The translations under genes were made by a program, and so were the position numbers. Shown one piece after another: positions 8,123 to 16,412 of a DNA stretch of 64,000 bases. Position 1 is the first letter of the stretch, and each line of letters opens with the position of its first letter. The notes below the pieces were generated by a model, which was not told the DNA's origin, did no database searches, and saw only the letters and a list, made by a program, of their open reading frames with translations. Source of the DNA: Ardenticatenaceae bacterium (lineage in GTDB: Bacteria; Chloroflexota; Anaerolineae; Promineifilales; Promineifilaceae); the NCBI GenBank assembly GCA_020634565.1, contig JACKBN010000001.1:1-64000 (forward strand), in the 5' to 3' direction.

Positions 8123-9004
8123 TTAAAATCTGCCGCCGATCAGCGGCGGTGTGGGTACCAGACCAATAGAGGCAGCCATCGTATTGGGCAATTGCTGACC
8201 CCGCCCGTTTTTGCCTTCTCCGGGCGCCTGCTTGCGCTCATACCAGTCCAGGATGCCATGCGCATTATTAGGCTTATAACCAGCCGCTAGCCATTCGGCC
8301 GTTACCTGGGCCAGCAGATCTACGTCAGGCTGCTCCCCCAGCCGTTCGGCAATAAGCGGCCAAACCTGTTTTCGCGGATACTGCTCTAACGCTTGCCGCC
8401 ACGCCTGAATGGCCGGATGGGTCGCCGTAATCGCGCTCCCCTTAGAATTTTTTACCCCATGAGAAAAAAAGGATGGCTGGTGCGCGGTGTCCTTCTTTGT
8501 GCTCTTTTTTGGGCTCATCTTTGTAGAGAAGGAATTGCAGCTTTCCGACATTTCCGGGTATTGCAGCTTTTCTGCATTACCCGGCGAATGAAGGATTTCG
8601 GCAATAGATAACTCTTGCAGTTTGACCTGTAAAAATGGCTCATTCAGTTCATACCATGTCAGGCGTTCCCGATCCGTCCAGTACAAAATGAAGTTCTCCA
8701 AACGGAGTTTTGCTTTTTCCGTGCCCTGGCGGATTTTGCTGCCCAGGCGGCGGCGTGCTGTTTCAAACTCCGTTCGCGAAAAGCCCAGTTCTTCCTGCCA
8801 ACTGTCGCCTGACCGGTAAAGGGGGTGGTCACAGGGGGCGCTGAACTTGTAAAACGGCTGGCAGCCGCTGTGTTCCCAGCGGTAGATCATTTGCTGCAAC
8901 AGCAGTGAAGCGAGAACGCTGCCCGTTAGCTGGTTAAATGTGGAGTAATAGGCAATGGTTCTACCCAATCCCTCAGCTGGAAGAACTGCACCGTCGTTTG
9001 TCAT
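8123..9004 (-). CDS. Replication protein with N-terminal winged helix (DnaD/RepA-like)
   Basis: Likely replication initiator or primosome protein of the element. The N-terminal half has a winged-helix look: ASLLLQQMIYRW, then SWQEELGFSRTEFETARRRL as recognition helix, then a wing with ENFILYWTDRERLTWYEL. A Ser/Lys-rich linker follows, then a C-terminal helical domain (AWRQALEQYPRKQVWPLIAERL to GILDWYERKQAPG) resembling the DnaD/DnaB-interacting segment of phage replication proteins. The 293-residue length fits. Its ATG overlaps the stop of the preceding ribbon-helix-helix-like gene by four bases, so they are translationally coupled. The DnaC-like loader is next downstream. The exact family is not certain. 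Confidence 0.6.
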   Translation of the reverse strand: MTNDGAVLPAEGLGRTIAYYSTFNQLTGSVLASLLLQQMIYRWEHSGCQPFYKFSAPCDHPLYRSGDSWQEELGFSRTEFETARRRLGSKIRQGTEKAKLRLENFILYWTDRERLTWYELNEPFLQVKLQELSIAEILHSPGNAEKLQYPEMSESCNSFSTKMSPKKSTKKDTAHQPSFFSHGVKNSKGSAITATHPAIQAWRQALEQYPRKQVWPLIAERLGEQPDVDLLAQVTAEWLAAGYKPNNAHGILDWYERKQAPGEGKNGRGQQLPNTMAASIGLVPTPPLIGGRF

Positions 9005-9261
9005 ATCGTATTCGAGCTTACTCCTAAACTGGACGGTCGCAGGCCGTTGCGGGAAACACCAGTCCGGTAACGCACCACCGGATTGGGCAGCCGGTCCAGC
9101 TCTTCATCCTTCGGGACCAAGATGTCCAAATCCCGTGCCTTTTCATACACCATAATGCGTACCGCATCGCTCAGCGTGCGCTGCATGGCAAAAGCAACCT
9201 CGCCCAACAGCTTCTTTTCAGCGGCCGTACAGCGCACCACATATCTTTCATCTCGACTCAT
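9001..9261 (-). CDS. Small ribbon-helix-helix-like DNA-binding protein
   Basis: An 86-residue protein whose first half has the strand-helix-helix pattern of MetJ/Arc/CopG-type regulators: RYVVRCTAAEKKLLGEVA and then RTLSDAVRIMVYEKAR. AAGGAG seven bases before the ATG supports the start. Its stop overlaps the start of the replication gene. It probably binds the repeats upstream (9362-9398) and controls copy number or the replication operon. That role is inference from position; the fold call is moderate. Confidence 0.6.
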   Translation of the reverse strand: MSRDERYVVRCTAAEKKLLGEVAFAMQRTLSDAVRIMVYEKARDLDILVPKDEELDRLPNPVVRYRTGVSRNGLRPSSLGVSSNTI

Positions 9262-9283
9262 CGTTCACTCCTTTGTGTGTGTG

Positions 9284-9328
9284 TAAAAATAAAACTGCCC
9301 CGTGATGGGGCGTCCATCGCGGGGCAGT
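9284..9328 (-). terminator. Rho-independent terminator
   Basis: On the minus strand CTGCCCCG...CGGGGCAG forms a GC-rich hairpin followed by TTTTATTTTT. It lies after the minus-strand gene ending at 9426 and before the replication operon. Confidence 0.8.
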
Positions 9329-9361
9329 GTAAACGATATTGTTACGGAGTGGGTGCACAAT

Positions 9362-9398
9362 GTGAATTGTTCACCGAATGGTTTACCAAATGGTTCAC
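9362..9398. repeat. 12-bp tandem repeats, candidate iterons or operator
   Basis: TTCACCGAATGG is followed directly by TTTACCAAATGG and then TTCAC: about 2.4 copies of a 12-base unit. The first copy overlaps a palindrome GTGAA-TTG-TTCAC (9362-9374). Placed immediately upstream of the ribbon-helix-helix/replication operon, these look like binding sites for a replication regulator or part of a vegetative origin. Confidence 0.5.
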
Positions 9399-9425
9399 TT
9401 TACTACTTTCTACAAGTCTTCCTCC

Positions 9426-10175
9426 TTAATGCACATCCCCTGCATATCGCTGGTCATACCAACGTTCGCACAGAATCGGCGCATATTTCTTCACCGTCGC
9501 CATCGCCAGATCCTTGTCCGCACACGCTTGTTTCAAGCTAATCTCGACACGTTGTGGCGTGATATTCTCCCGACGATAGGAAACTAAGTCATGAAGCTTG
9601 AGCAGGGTGTCACCACGAGGTCCGTACTTTCTTTTCGGTGTTATTTCCTCAGACTGAATGAGCGGCGAAAGCAGTTGGCCGGTATACCCAAGCTGCTCTA
9701 TCTTCCGCACGTACAGCGGCATAAAGCTTTCCACATTGGTTAGATCCTCAGGCAAAGCCCCCTCATTCCAGCCAAAGGAGATGGTGAGCAGCACCAGATT
9801 ATCTATCGTCGTGGCGAATACAAAGTTCCCCAGCACCGTCGTTTCACGAAGTTTGGGCCAGAGCCAGGAAAGGGCATCTTCCAGACGCTTCATTCGCAGA
9901 AATTCTGGCGCCAGGGCATGGTCGGCCAATACGGCCCGTACCGTTTTTACGATCTCCTCATCCCATTCATTCAGAAACGCTTCGAAGCCAAGGGTCAGCG
10001 GATCGCTGAGGTAATGAATGAGCCGGGAAGACGGTTCCGGGTTGGTCCCGATGACGGCATCCATCTCCCTGAGAAACTCAATCATGGTCGTTGCCGCCTG
10101 ATTCAGGGGGCAGTTGAGTAACAGTTCGTAACTCATATGGGTTTTTACAACAAAGCCAAACAGTTGTGATCGCAT
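9426..10175 (-). CDS. Unrecognised protein of the mobile element
   Basis: I do not recognise a family. The start is placed at the ATG at 10175 (MRSQLFGFVVKTH) because AGGAGGTGGAG precedes it; an ATG 13 codons later lacks a good site. The product is about 249 residues, mostly helical and acidic in the middle (DPLTLGFEAFLNEWDEEIVK), with a conserved-looking aromatic core (DALSWLWPKL) and a C-terminal helix-turn-helix-like stretch (RVEISLKQACADKDLAMATV). No signal peptide or membrane helix. It lies between the coupling-protein cluster and the replication cluster and is preceded by a perfect hairpin. Confidence 0.55.
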   Translation of the reverse strand: MRSQLFGFVVKTHMSYELLLNCPLNQAATTMIEFLREMDAVIGTNPEPSSRLIHYLSDPLTLGFEAFLNEWDEEIVKTVRAVLADHALAPEFLRMKRLEDALSWLWPKLRETTVLGNFVFATTIDNLVLLTISFGWNEGALPEDLTNVESFMPLYVRKIEQLGYTGQLLSPLIQSEEITPKRKYGPRGDTLLKLHDLVSYRRENITPQRVEISLKQACADKDLAMATVKKYAPILCERWYDQRYAGDVH

Positions 10176-10198
10176 AATGAAGATTCTCCACCTCCTAC

Positions 10199-10230
10199 GG
10201 GCCACAAAGGAGATTTTTCCTTTGTGGCCC
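10199..10230. promoter_or_regulatory. Perfect 12-bp hairpin upstream of ribosome-binding site
   Basis: GGGCCACAAAGG pairs perfectly with CCTTTGTGGCCC around an eight-base loop. It stands immediately upstream of the AGGAGG of the next minus-strand gene, with no T-run. It is probably an mRNA processing or stabilising structure; several genes in this element have the same arrangement. Confidence 0.6.
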
Positions 10231-10257
10231 GTTCGTTATACTGGATGCTATCCGGCG

Positions 10258-10785
10258 TTAAACCAGATGAAGCACCTGGTCTGCGATGATCACGACTAAA
10301 AACGACCCCATCAACCCCAAAAACCAATTGCGGGTACCGTGGGCAACTGAAAAGAAAAGGTTGGTTTTTAACCAATCGATGGTCATCATGTGAGGTGGCT
10401 GCGCATCACTAAAGCGATGCACCTTTTGATGGAAAACCACCAGGCTAAAATGCATCGGCCAACCCAAAACGGCGATACCATGCCGCCACCACGGCTTTTT
10501 GCGATCAGTCCATTCGGCTGTCCACCGTTCGCTTCTCCAGAGAAGAAAAACACCCTGGGTCAGATAGACAAAGAAATGGAGATGACCCAGGTAAAAAGGC
10601 ACATCACTGTCCAGAGGTATGAAATAGAAGAACAGCGCGGCAAAACCTGCAGCTAGCTCGGCTAACAGGCGGAAAACGTCCAACATCCAGGCCATTTCCA
10701 GAATGGTGCGTTCTAAAGTAAAAAGTTCTTTTACCTCCTCATTTTGGAGTAAATCAATAAACGGATTACGTGGCATGTGATACAT
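10258..10785 (-). CDS. Small integral membrane protein of the mobile element
   Basis: A 175-residue protein with about four hydrophobic segments: FRLLAELAAGFAALFFYFI, FYLGHLHFFVYLTQGVFLLW, HGIAVLGWPMHFSLVVF and WFLGLMGSFLVVIIADQVL. It has a cytoplasmic-looking acidic N-terminus and a basic Trp-rich loop (RSERWTAEWTDRKKPWWR). AAGGAG about 11 bases before the ATG supports the start. It follows the coupling protein on the same strand, so it may be part of a mating or membrane-anchoring complex. No family recognised. Confidence 0.6.
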   Translation of the reverse strand: MYHMPRNPFIDLLQNEEVKELFTLERTILEMAWMLDVFRLLAELAAGFAALFFYFIPLDSDVPFYLGHLHFFVYLTQGVFLLWRSERWTAEWTDRKKPWWRHGIAVLGWPMHFSLVVFHQKVHRFSDAQPPHMMTIDWLKTNLFFSVAHGTRNWFLGLMGSFLVVIIADQVLHLV

Positions 10786-10860
10786 AAATTCAAAATCTCC
10801 TTTTGTTCTTGAGCATTTTTTAGATAAGCAGGCACGGCGACCTTCAATTCATCACCTTGG

Positions 10861-12963
10861 TTACAGTAACGATGATTCATCCAGGGTATCCCGCCATGAC
10901 GTTCGCTTTGAATTCTTTACAGAGGGTATGCTGGTCGTATCCAACGACGCTTCCCCCTCGGTTTCTTCCGCTTTTGTCGGTTCAATCATTGCTTCTTTAG
11001 CGTCTGCTGCCACAGAGTCACTCTTTGCTTTGATGTATAGCTCTGGTTCGACCTCCGGCAACTCAACCGTTTCCTCTTCGATGTCACCTTTTGGTAACGT
11101 TGCTGTGTCTGGTCTGTCCATACCTGTCGTCACGCCACCAGCAACAGTGTCCCCGTCACCTGCATCGGCCGCCTCGGCAGGTCCTACCGTCGGCCGAATC
11201 CATTCCGTGTAGCGTCGCGGGGTAACTGGCATTGGAGGCGACAGCGGCGGTCGCGGCAGCTGGCCAAACGACTCTCGCCCATCCAATCTATTCCCCACAA
11301 ACCGGATTTGCTGGCCATGTTCGGTAAGCACAAACACCTTGTCCTTAGGCATGGCCATCACCTCCGTGGGCAGAAAGGCGGATGTCTCGTGCAAAGATTC
11401 ACTGACGCTCTGCTGCGGCACCCTTTGCAGTTGACCCTCCTTGTTGGTAAACGTACGGCTGACGGTTGAAAAAGAACGATTGGCTTCCAGCTTGGTGCCA
11501 AAGATGTCGGAGATATGGGCGGCTGTTTGGTAATCATTGGGTGGGTACCACAGCTGGTGGGAACAGTTGGAGAGAATGGCATTCGTGCCGGATTTGCCGT
11601 AAATACCTTCTAGCTGAGACAAGGATTGGGCATAAAGCAGCATGGTGATGCCATAGCCACCCACCGTGGCCAGATAGGTATCCAGATTGCGCAACCGCAC
11701 AGCGGCCGTTTCATCAATAACCACCAGCAGCCGCTGACGTTGACCTTTTTTCATATGATCACGCATCAGGCCAGCCAGGATGGCCGAAACGACACCACCC
11801 ACCCCGTGGAGATCGTTCAAGCTGTAGGTGATGTAGAGCGTCGATTTTCTGGCCACCCACTCCCGCGGCAGGGTCTGTTTAGGCGTATAGGGACAGATGG
11901 TATCGATATGTTTCTGGTAGCCAAAGAGGCGCGTCGTAAAGGTGCCGTAGGCCGAAGTGACAAACCGATCATTGCTGGTTACCTTATCGGGTGGCAAGCC
12001 ATTGGTAAACTGTCGAACAAACGGCTTGGCCTCTGGCACACTCTCCAATCCTCGCAGCACTTTCAAGAAATCGTCCTCGGCCGCATCGAGCAGGACGCGC
12101 AGAGCGTCTTGTCCTCTGGCTGCTGCGAAGTGGCCGATTGCCCGAAAAAGCGACAGAGATTTATCCGCAAAGATGCGCTGGTTGTCATCATCTGGCCGCA
12201 GCATCTGGGCGTGCAGTTCTTGCAGATCGTCGGGATTGCGGAAATTGTAGTAATACGCCAGCTTTACTTGATGCCCCGGCAGGTGATAAACTGGACCGAC
12301 CCGCTGTTGGCGTAAGGCAGCCGTTCTTGTCCATTGCTCCGATTTTGGATCCACCACAACCGCAGCACCAGGCCACTGCTTGAGCACCTCGGTTAAGTGC
12401 AGCCCTTTACCCGAACGGGTGCTGGCAACCACCAAGACATGCCCTTGCCCAGTATCATGGTTTAATCCGACAAGGACAGGTTTCTTCTTCTCATCCTCAA
12501 GGGCGACAAATGGAACGCCAGCGTCACACGGTATGACGGCGATGATGTTGGTCTCGGACAGGTTCCCCTGCTTTTCCTGATGCTTTGCAGCCTGTTGTTT
12601 TTGCAGCGCCATTTGGTTGACCGGCTGGCTGCCGAGGTAGATGACACCTCCCCAAAAGCCAAGATGCACAGCTGCCGGGAGCATCCAGCCTAGCCCCGGA
12701 TTACGGGGATCTTCGACCAGCACACCGAGCCAGGTCAACAGCTGCCAGAGGACGCCGAATGGCCCCACGCCTACGGCCGCAAACGTTTTTCCGCCTACTT
12801 TCATGGGCGCAATGGCCGCCATTTGGGTGGCCGCCAAATAGCTGCCCAAGAGCAAGAGCACCCCATAGACGAGGACCATTATGCGGAGGACTCGTTTCGT
12901 TTTCGGCGTTGCCTCCCGCCACAGCTCTTGCCAATAGTTGAAAATGGTCATTTGTTCATTCAT
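10861..12963 (-). CDS. Type IV coupling protein (VirD4/TraG-like)
   Basis: Hexameric inner-membrane ATPase that links the relaxase-DNA complex to a type IV secretion channel. From the chosen start (MNEQMTIF) there are two or three N-terminal membrane helices (about residues 27-46, 68-84 and 95-111). Walker A ASTRSGKG follows near 180-187. The VVVDPKSEQW segment near 201-211 is typical of the family, Walker B LLVVIDETAA is near 412-421, and AQSLSQLEGIYG lies just after. The C-terminal 130 residues are acidic and low-complexity. GGAG is eight bases from the ATG at 12963; another ATG at 12966 overlaps the relaxase stop (TAATG), so coupling is certain either way. It is third in a MobC-relaxase-coupling protein operon. 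Confidence 0.88.
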   Translation of the reverse strand: MNEQMTIFNYWQELWREATPKTKRVLRIMVLVYGVLLLLGSYLAATQMAAIAPMKVGGKTFAAVGVGPFGVLWQLLTWLGVLVEDPRNPGLGWMLPAAVHLGFWGGVIYLGSQPVNQMALQKQQAAKHQEKQGNLSETNIIAVIPCDAGVPFVALEDEKKKPVLVGLNHDTGQGHVLVVASTRSGKGLHLTEVLKQWPGAAVVVDPKSEQWTRTAALRQQRVGPVYHLPGHQVKLAYYYNFRNPDDLQELHAQMLRPDDDNQRIFADKSLSLFRAIGHFAAARGQDALRVLLDAAEDDFLKVLRGLESVPEAKPFVRQFTNGLPPDKVTSNDRFVTSAYGTFTTRLFGYQKHIDTICPYTPKQTLPREWVARKSTLYITYSLNDLHGVGGVVSAILAGLMRDHMKKGQRQRLLVVIDETAAVRLRNLDTYLATVGGYGITMLLYAQSLSQLEGIYGKSGTNAILSNCSHQLWYPPNDYQTAAHISDIFGTKLEANRSFSTVSRTFTNKEGQLQRVPQQSVSESLHETSAFLPTEVMAMPKDKVFVLTEHGQQIRFVGNRLDGRESFGQLPRPPLSPPMPVTPRRYTEWIRPTVGPAEAADAGDGDTVAGGVTTGMDRPDTATLPKGDIEEETVELPEVEPELYIKAKSDSVAADAKEAMIEPTKAEETEGEASLDTTSIPSVKNSKRTSWRDTLDESSLL

Positions 12964-12965
12964 CA

Positions 12966-13592
12966 TTACCACTCCAGTCCCCAAACAGCCTCCGCGTCAT
13001 GCTGCGGTTCAAGCGTTGCGAGTTTTGCTTGAAGTGAGAGGCTCTGCTGTATGGTTGCCTCTGAGACCAGTTCCTGGTCTAGAGCCTGCTCAGGCACGGC
13101 TGTACGCTGAGCCAAGGCCGCCTCCCGTTCAGTTTCCAGCGCTTGCCGCACCGTTAACCACCAGTCACGGAACGATTCGGATTTGAAGCGAATCTGTTTG
13201 TCACCAAAGGCAATGACGTGGGCATGGGAGTAGCTGGTATCGGTATGCGCCATGAGGCGCCACTCTGAAAAGAAAGGCCCCCCGGCAGCTAGCGCCCGGT
13301 TGTACGCTTCGGGGGTCAGCCACTCATCTTTGACGGAAAGGATGAGCTGATGGGTATATCGTTGGGCCTTCCCCTCTGCCTGCACCCAGGCGATAACCTC
13401 ATCATGGGCGCGCACCTGGCTGTTTTGGTCCAACCAGGTGCCGCGCGGCTCTCGCTGCTGCTGTTGGGATGGCCGTCCCCGGCCGTAAGCCAGGTAATTG
13501 GCGATCTTACGGGTAACAGTCGCCGAGGGCCGACCTGTTTTCGTCCGGTTTTCGTGCCACTTAAGACGGAGGATGTTGTGCAAATCAGCCAT
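12966..13592 (-). CDS. Compact HUH-type relaxase
   Basis: DNA-nicking relaxase of the MobP/VirD2-like superfamily in minimal form (208 residues). The metal-binding motif is HTDTSYSHAH (His116, His123, His125), followed by hydrophobic residues as in motif III. Candidate catalytic tyrosines are Tyr33 and Tyr36 in IANYLAYGRGR (motif I). RYTHQLILSVKDEW near 78-91 matches the strand before the histidines. It would nick an oriT and lead single-stranded DNA to the coupling protein. Most relaxases carry long C-terminal helicase or primase domains; none is present. The start is supported by GGAGG. It overlaps the MobC-like gene by eight bases and abuts the coupling protein gene. Mob subfamily uncertain. 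Confidence 0.75.
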   Translation of the reverse strand: MADLHNILRLKWHENRTKTGRPSATVTRKIANYLAYGRGRPSQQQQREPRGTWLDQNSQVRAHDEVIAWVQAEGKAQRYTHQLILSVKDEWLTPEAYNRALAAGGPFFSEWRLMAHTDTSYSHAHVIAFGDKQIRFKSESFRDWWLTVRQALETEREAALAQRTAVPEQALDQELVSEATIQQSLSLQAKLATLEPQHDAEAVWGLEW

Positions 13593-14139
13593 TGCCTGCC
13601 TCCTCTACTTCTGTTGCGACACTTTCACTCTTCTCTCCGGCCGTTTCTGCCTGAGCATACTGCGCTAAAAGCTGCTGCAGGGGCTGGCTCATCAGTCGTT
13701 TCTGCCGCTTGCGGGCCAGGTGGCGCACATGGTTGTAGACCTCACGAATGCGAAAATCTGGCTCAACGGTGGGATCATGGCTGACGGCAAAATGATCCTC
13801 AAAATCTTCTGGATGCTGTTCCGCTTCTTGACGGATAAGCTGCAACAACAGCATGGAGGTCAGATCATGGGTCATTGCTGATTCAGCCGCCGCTTGAATG
13901 CTAAGCTTGGCCAACCGATTGAAATTGCGGGCCAATCCCTTGGCGACAATATCGTTGAGCAGCGGGACGAGCAGCTGGGTGAGGTCGGCCTTCATGCCCA
14001 CGAGGGCCAGGGCTTCGATAGCAGCGCTGAAGCTAAGGCCATGGGCGTCGGCATACCGCTTGAGTTCATCATGTCCCTCGTGGGTAAGGGAGATGGTTTT
14101 CTTCCGGGTATTGCGATACCGGGAGTTTATTTTTAACAT
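13585..14139 (-). CDS. MobC-like relaxosome accessory protein
   Basis: A 184-residue protein with an N-terminal ribbon-helix-helix pattern (KKTISLTHEGHDELKRYADA, then SFSAAIEALALVGM) and a helical central region containing ARNFNRLAKLSIQAA, which recalls the conserved NxNxxAK segment of MobC/TraY-like nicking accessory proteins. It ends in a basic helix (RHLARKRQKRLM). It would bind oriT and help the relaxase. AGGAG seven bases upstream supports the ATG at 14139. It is first in the relaxase/coupling-protein operon. Confidence 0.65.
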   Translation of the reverse strand: MLKINSRYRNTRKKTISLTHEGHDELKRYADAHGLSFSAAIEALALVGMKADLTQLLVPLLNDIVAKGLARNFNRLAKLSIQAAAESAMTHDLTSMLLLQLIRQEAEQHPEDFEDHFAVSHDPTVEPDFRIREVYNHVRHLARKRQKRLMSQPLQQLLAQYAQAETAGEKSESVATEVEEAGNG

Positions 14140-14278
14140 GCGTTACTCCTAATTTGTATCTTGCTGACGCACAGCAAAATACCTGACAAGCGCTGGCTGG
14201 CCTTGGCCAGGGGCCAAGATTCACCAGAGCATCTATGATTTTTCTAGATTGATTCAGGTCAGTTGATTAGGAAAACGG

Positions 14279-14788
14279 CTAGGGAGCCAGGAGGGAAACG
14301 GCCTGCATAAACAGGCCAAAGGGGGCTTTGTTGGTACTGCGTAAACGGGGGTGCTGTCTACGCCAGGGGTGAGAGAGGGAATATGCCTGATGCTTGGCAG
14401 CTGCTAGGGACAAGATGTCGGAGCTTGGAGAAAAGCACGTTGGCATCCTGGAGAAATAGGCCCGCAGCGGCGGCAGGGATGCTGCCTTTTGCCGAGATAG
14501 CGACACTGCGGCCTCCACGCTGCTGAGCAAAATATGCCAGATGTAGCCGATTGGGAGGAGCGACGTATGAACGAGGGCAGTGTAGAAAATAAGGTTGGCA
14601 CCCAGACGCACCACGCTTTCCAGCTGCCAAAAATCCGGCTCGGTGACGGGGCCAATGATCATGAGGAACAGCAGCGTTGCCAGGGCGACGACGGCGGTAA
14701 GCAGCCGATGGACATACTGACCAGTACCGATTGAGCGATGCTGCTGGGTTAATGAATTTTGTCTGGGTGATTGTTTACATGTCTTCAT
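14279..14788 (-). CDS. Putative small membrane protein
   Basis: No recognised family. From the ATG at 14788 the product has a basic N-terminus, then hydrophobic segments RLLTAVVALATLLFLMIIG and ANLIFYTALVHTSLLPIGYI, then a basic, proline-rich tail that looks less protein-like. There is no clear ribosome-binding site and the tail may result from a frameshift, so only the membrane part is trusted. It lies just upstream of the mobilization operon. Confidence 0.4.
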   Translation of the reverse strand: MKTCKQSPRQNSLTQQHRSIGTGQYVHRLLTAVVALATLLFLMIIGPVTEPDFWQLESVVRLGANLIFYTALVHTSLLPIGYIWHILLSSVEAAVSLSRQKAASLPPLRAYFSRMPTCFSPSSDILSLAAAKHQAYSLSHPWRRQHPRLRSTNKAPFGLFMQAVSLLAP

Positions 14789-15368
14789 CGTCGGCGCGAA
14801 AATATGCCACAAATGAAACGAGATGACAAGGTCCTGGCGTATGGTTCATAACGAACCTTACGTACTGTTCAAATCGTAAGGGCCTATGTACTACACCATA
14901 AAAATATAGGGTCAAAACCCCCGGACGTACGATTTGAAAAACGTAAAGTTTTAATCTCGCTCTCATCTAGATTTCTCGATTCCTGCGAACGAAAAAGGCA
15001 GTTACAAAAAAGTGCTACGGCCGTTTAGCAGCCAGGTGCCATGACCGCAGGCAATCTATGTGTGGAGTTTGCGATCTGAGCCTGGCCAAGCAAGTTGCAG
15101 CGCTCTGCAGAAACATAGGGAGGAGGGAGGGATCTGTCAGCAGGACAGGCGTCCTGCCTGCGGCGCCAGCGCCGCAGAGGGGTGGGAGGGCGGGAGTTTT
15201 TTTCTTACACGGGAGACTTCTTTGGCCTTCGGAAGAGCGCGGATTAGCGCAGCTCACCTTACGCAGGGTACACCGAAAAACTGGCCGCCACACAAAAAAA
15301 GAAAGCCCAACCCACCCTCCGCAGAGAGTAAGTTGGGCTTGGAAAAAGATGGAAACGCTAGAATAGCA
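14789..15368. other. Gene-free region with clustered hairpins, candidate oriT
   Basis: No convincing gene in about 580 bases. GGTTC/GAACC (14843-14857), CTTACG/CGTAAG (14857-14880) and an 11-base perfect inverted pair TTCAAATCGTA/TACGATTTGAA (14868-14878 and 14928-14938) are nested together. Further along CAGGAC/GTCCTG (15141-15156) and CTGCGGCG/CGCCGCAG (15158-15177) stand side by side, followed by a T7 run near 15197. It lies between two halves of the element and close to the relaxase operon, which suits an origin of transfer or a structured RNA. Neither is proven. Confidence 0.45.
15292..15340 (-). terminator. Rho-independent terminator after sigma-like gene B
   Basis: On the minus strand AAGCCCAAC pairs with GTTGGGCTT and is followed by TCTTTTTTT. 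It sits 29 bases past the stop of the minus-strand gene ending at 15369. Confidence 0.85.
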
Positions 15369-16382
15369 TCAGGCAGTAATTGCGGCTAGCTTTCGCTCGA
15401 CAGCAAAGCTGGCCTCGTACAGCCGCTCCTTGGTAATCTCGCCCACTGGTCCCAGATGCATCGCCCGCAGCAGCTTCTGGCCATTGACCTGCCGCATCTT
15501 TTGCAGTGACGCTTCCACCTGCCCCGCTCGCTTGCCTGCATTACGGCCGCGCCGCTTGTAGCATATCGTGTAAATGCCGTGGGGAAACACCACCATTTTG
15601 CGTACGGCCGTATTCAGGAACGTCGGGTCCAGCTCCTCGAAGAAAGTGATGCGCATCTGGCCGCGCAGCTTAATCATCTCCTGATGCAGCGGGGAAAGCT
15701 TCAGGTAAGGACCCAGGTGCCGCTTGCGCCAGCCCCAGTAGATTTCATACAGCTCCTCAAAACTCAGGCCGGTGCGTTCTTCGACGTGCTCCCAGGTGTA
15801 ATCTCTTCCCAGCAAGGTGATGATGAGGGCAGCCCGGTACAGCTGCTCCGGATAGAAGTTACCCGACATCCCAGCCAGGATGTAGAGCACCTCCCGCAGG
15901 ACCTCTTCATGCGTCTGCCCTGGCGCTGCCTGGCGACGCAGGAGCGTCCATTCCACTGGCCGGGGTACGTTGTCCCACTGCCGGGTTGACAGGTTGTCTA
16001 CGGCCGTATTTGGTGCCTCAGCAGCTTCGTCAGTATCATCAGCCAGGCAGTCTGTGAAGTTCATGACCGAGTAGCCGTGCTGGATACACGCCTGGGATTT
16101 CCAGCCGCCGTTGAGGCCCCGGATATGCACCCAGCGGTAATTTTTCAGCGCGGTGCGCACGGCGGCGTAGGCATAGCCAATGGGCTTGTCGGCCAGCTCC
16201 AGAAACGTAAGAACGGCCGTTTGCAACATATCTTCCCGATGCATACGCCAGACAGTTGTGGGGCTGCCGGACAGGGCCTCGCGGACTAAGCCACCGGCTC
16301 GTTGGGTCAGTTCTGCCTGGGACCAATCTGCGGGGGTTGGTTCAGTTCGTTGTTCTATTGGGGTACAATTGGGGACATTCAT
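15369..16382 (-). CDS. Sigma-70 region-2-like protein B
   Basis: A 337-residue protein with an N-terminal segment like sigma factor region 2: HREDMLQTAVLTFLELADKP followed by GYAYAAVRTALKNYRW. A central helix-turn-helix-like region (HVEERTGLSFEELYEIYW) would correspond to region 4. The C-terminal ~90 residues (VFPHGIYTICYKRRGRNAGK, then NGQKLL and LGPVGEITKERLYEASF) are shared with the protein encoded at 19001-20299. The pair are therefore paralogs with the same three-part layout. AGGAGG precedes the ATG and an 11-bp hairpin stands just upstream of it. Whether it binds RNA polymerase or is a DNA-binding regulator of the element is unknown; the sigma link is by pattern only. Confidence 0.55.
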   Translation of the reverse strand: MNVPNCTPIEQRTEPTPADWSQAELTQRAGGLVREALSGSPTTVWRMHREDMLQTAVLTFLELADKPIGYAYAAVRTALKNYRWVHIRGLNGGWKSQACIQHGYSVMNFTDCLADDTDEAAEAPNTAVDNLSTRQWDNVPRPVEWTLLRRQAAPGQTHEEVLREVLYILAGMSGNFYPEQLYRAALIITLLGRDYTWEHVEERTGLSFEELYEIYWGWRKRHLGPYLKLSPLHQEMIKLRGQMRITFFEELDPTFLNTAVRKMVVFPHGIYTICYKRRGRNAGKRAGQVEASLQKMRQVNGQKLLRAMHLGPVGEITKERLYEASFAVERKLAAITA

Positions 16383-16412
16383 TTTGTGGTCCTCCTATGA
16401 CCATAAAGTGAG

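Noticed and set aside
11626..12315. 229-codon plus-strand frame opposite the coupling protein
   Set aside because: Antisense to a clear VirD4/TraG-like gene; no protein-like pattern.
15015..15293. Open frames on both strands in the gap at 14.8-15.4 kb
   Set aside because: Arise from GC-rich hairpins; unprotein-like composition and no start signals.
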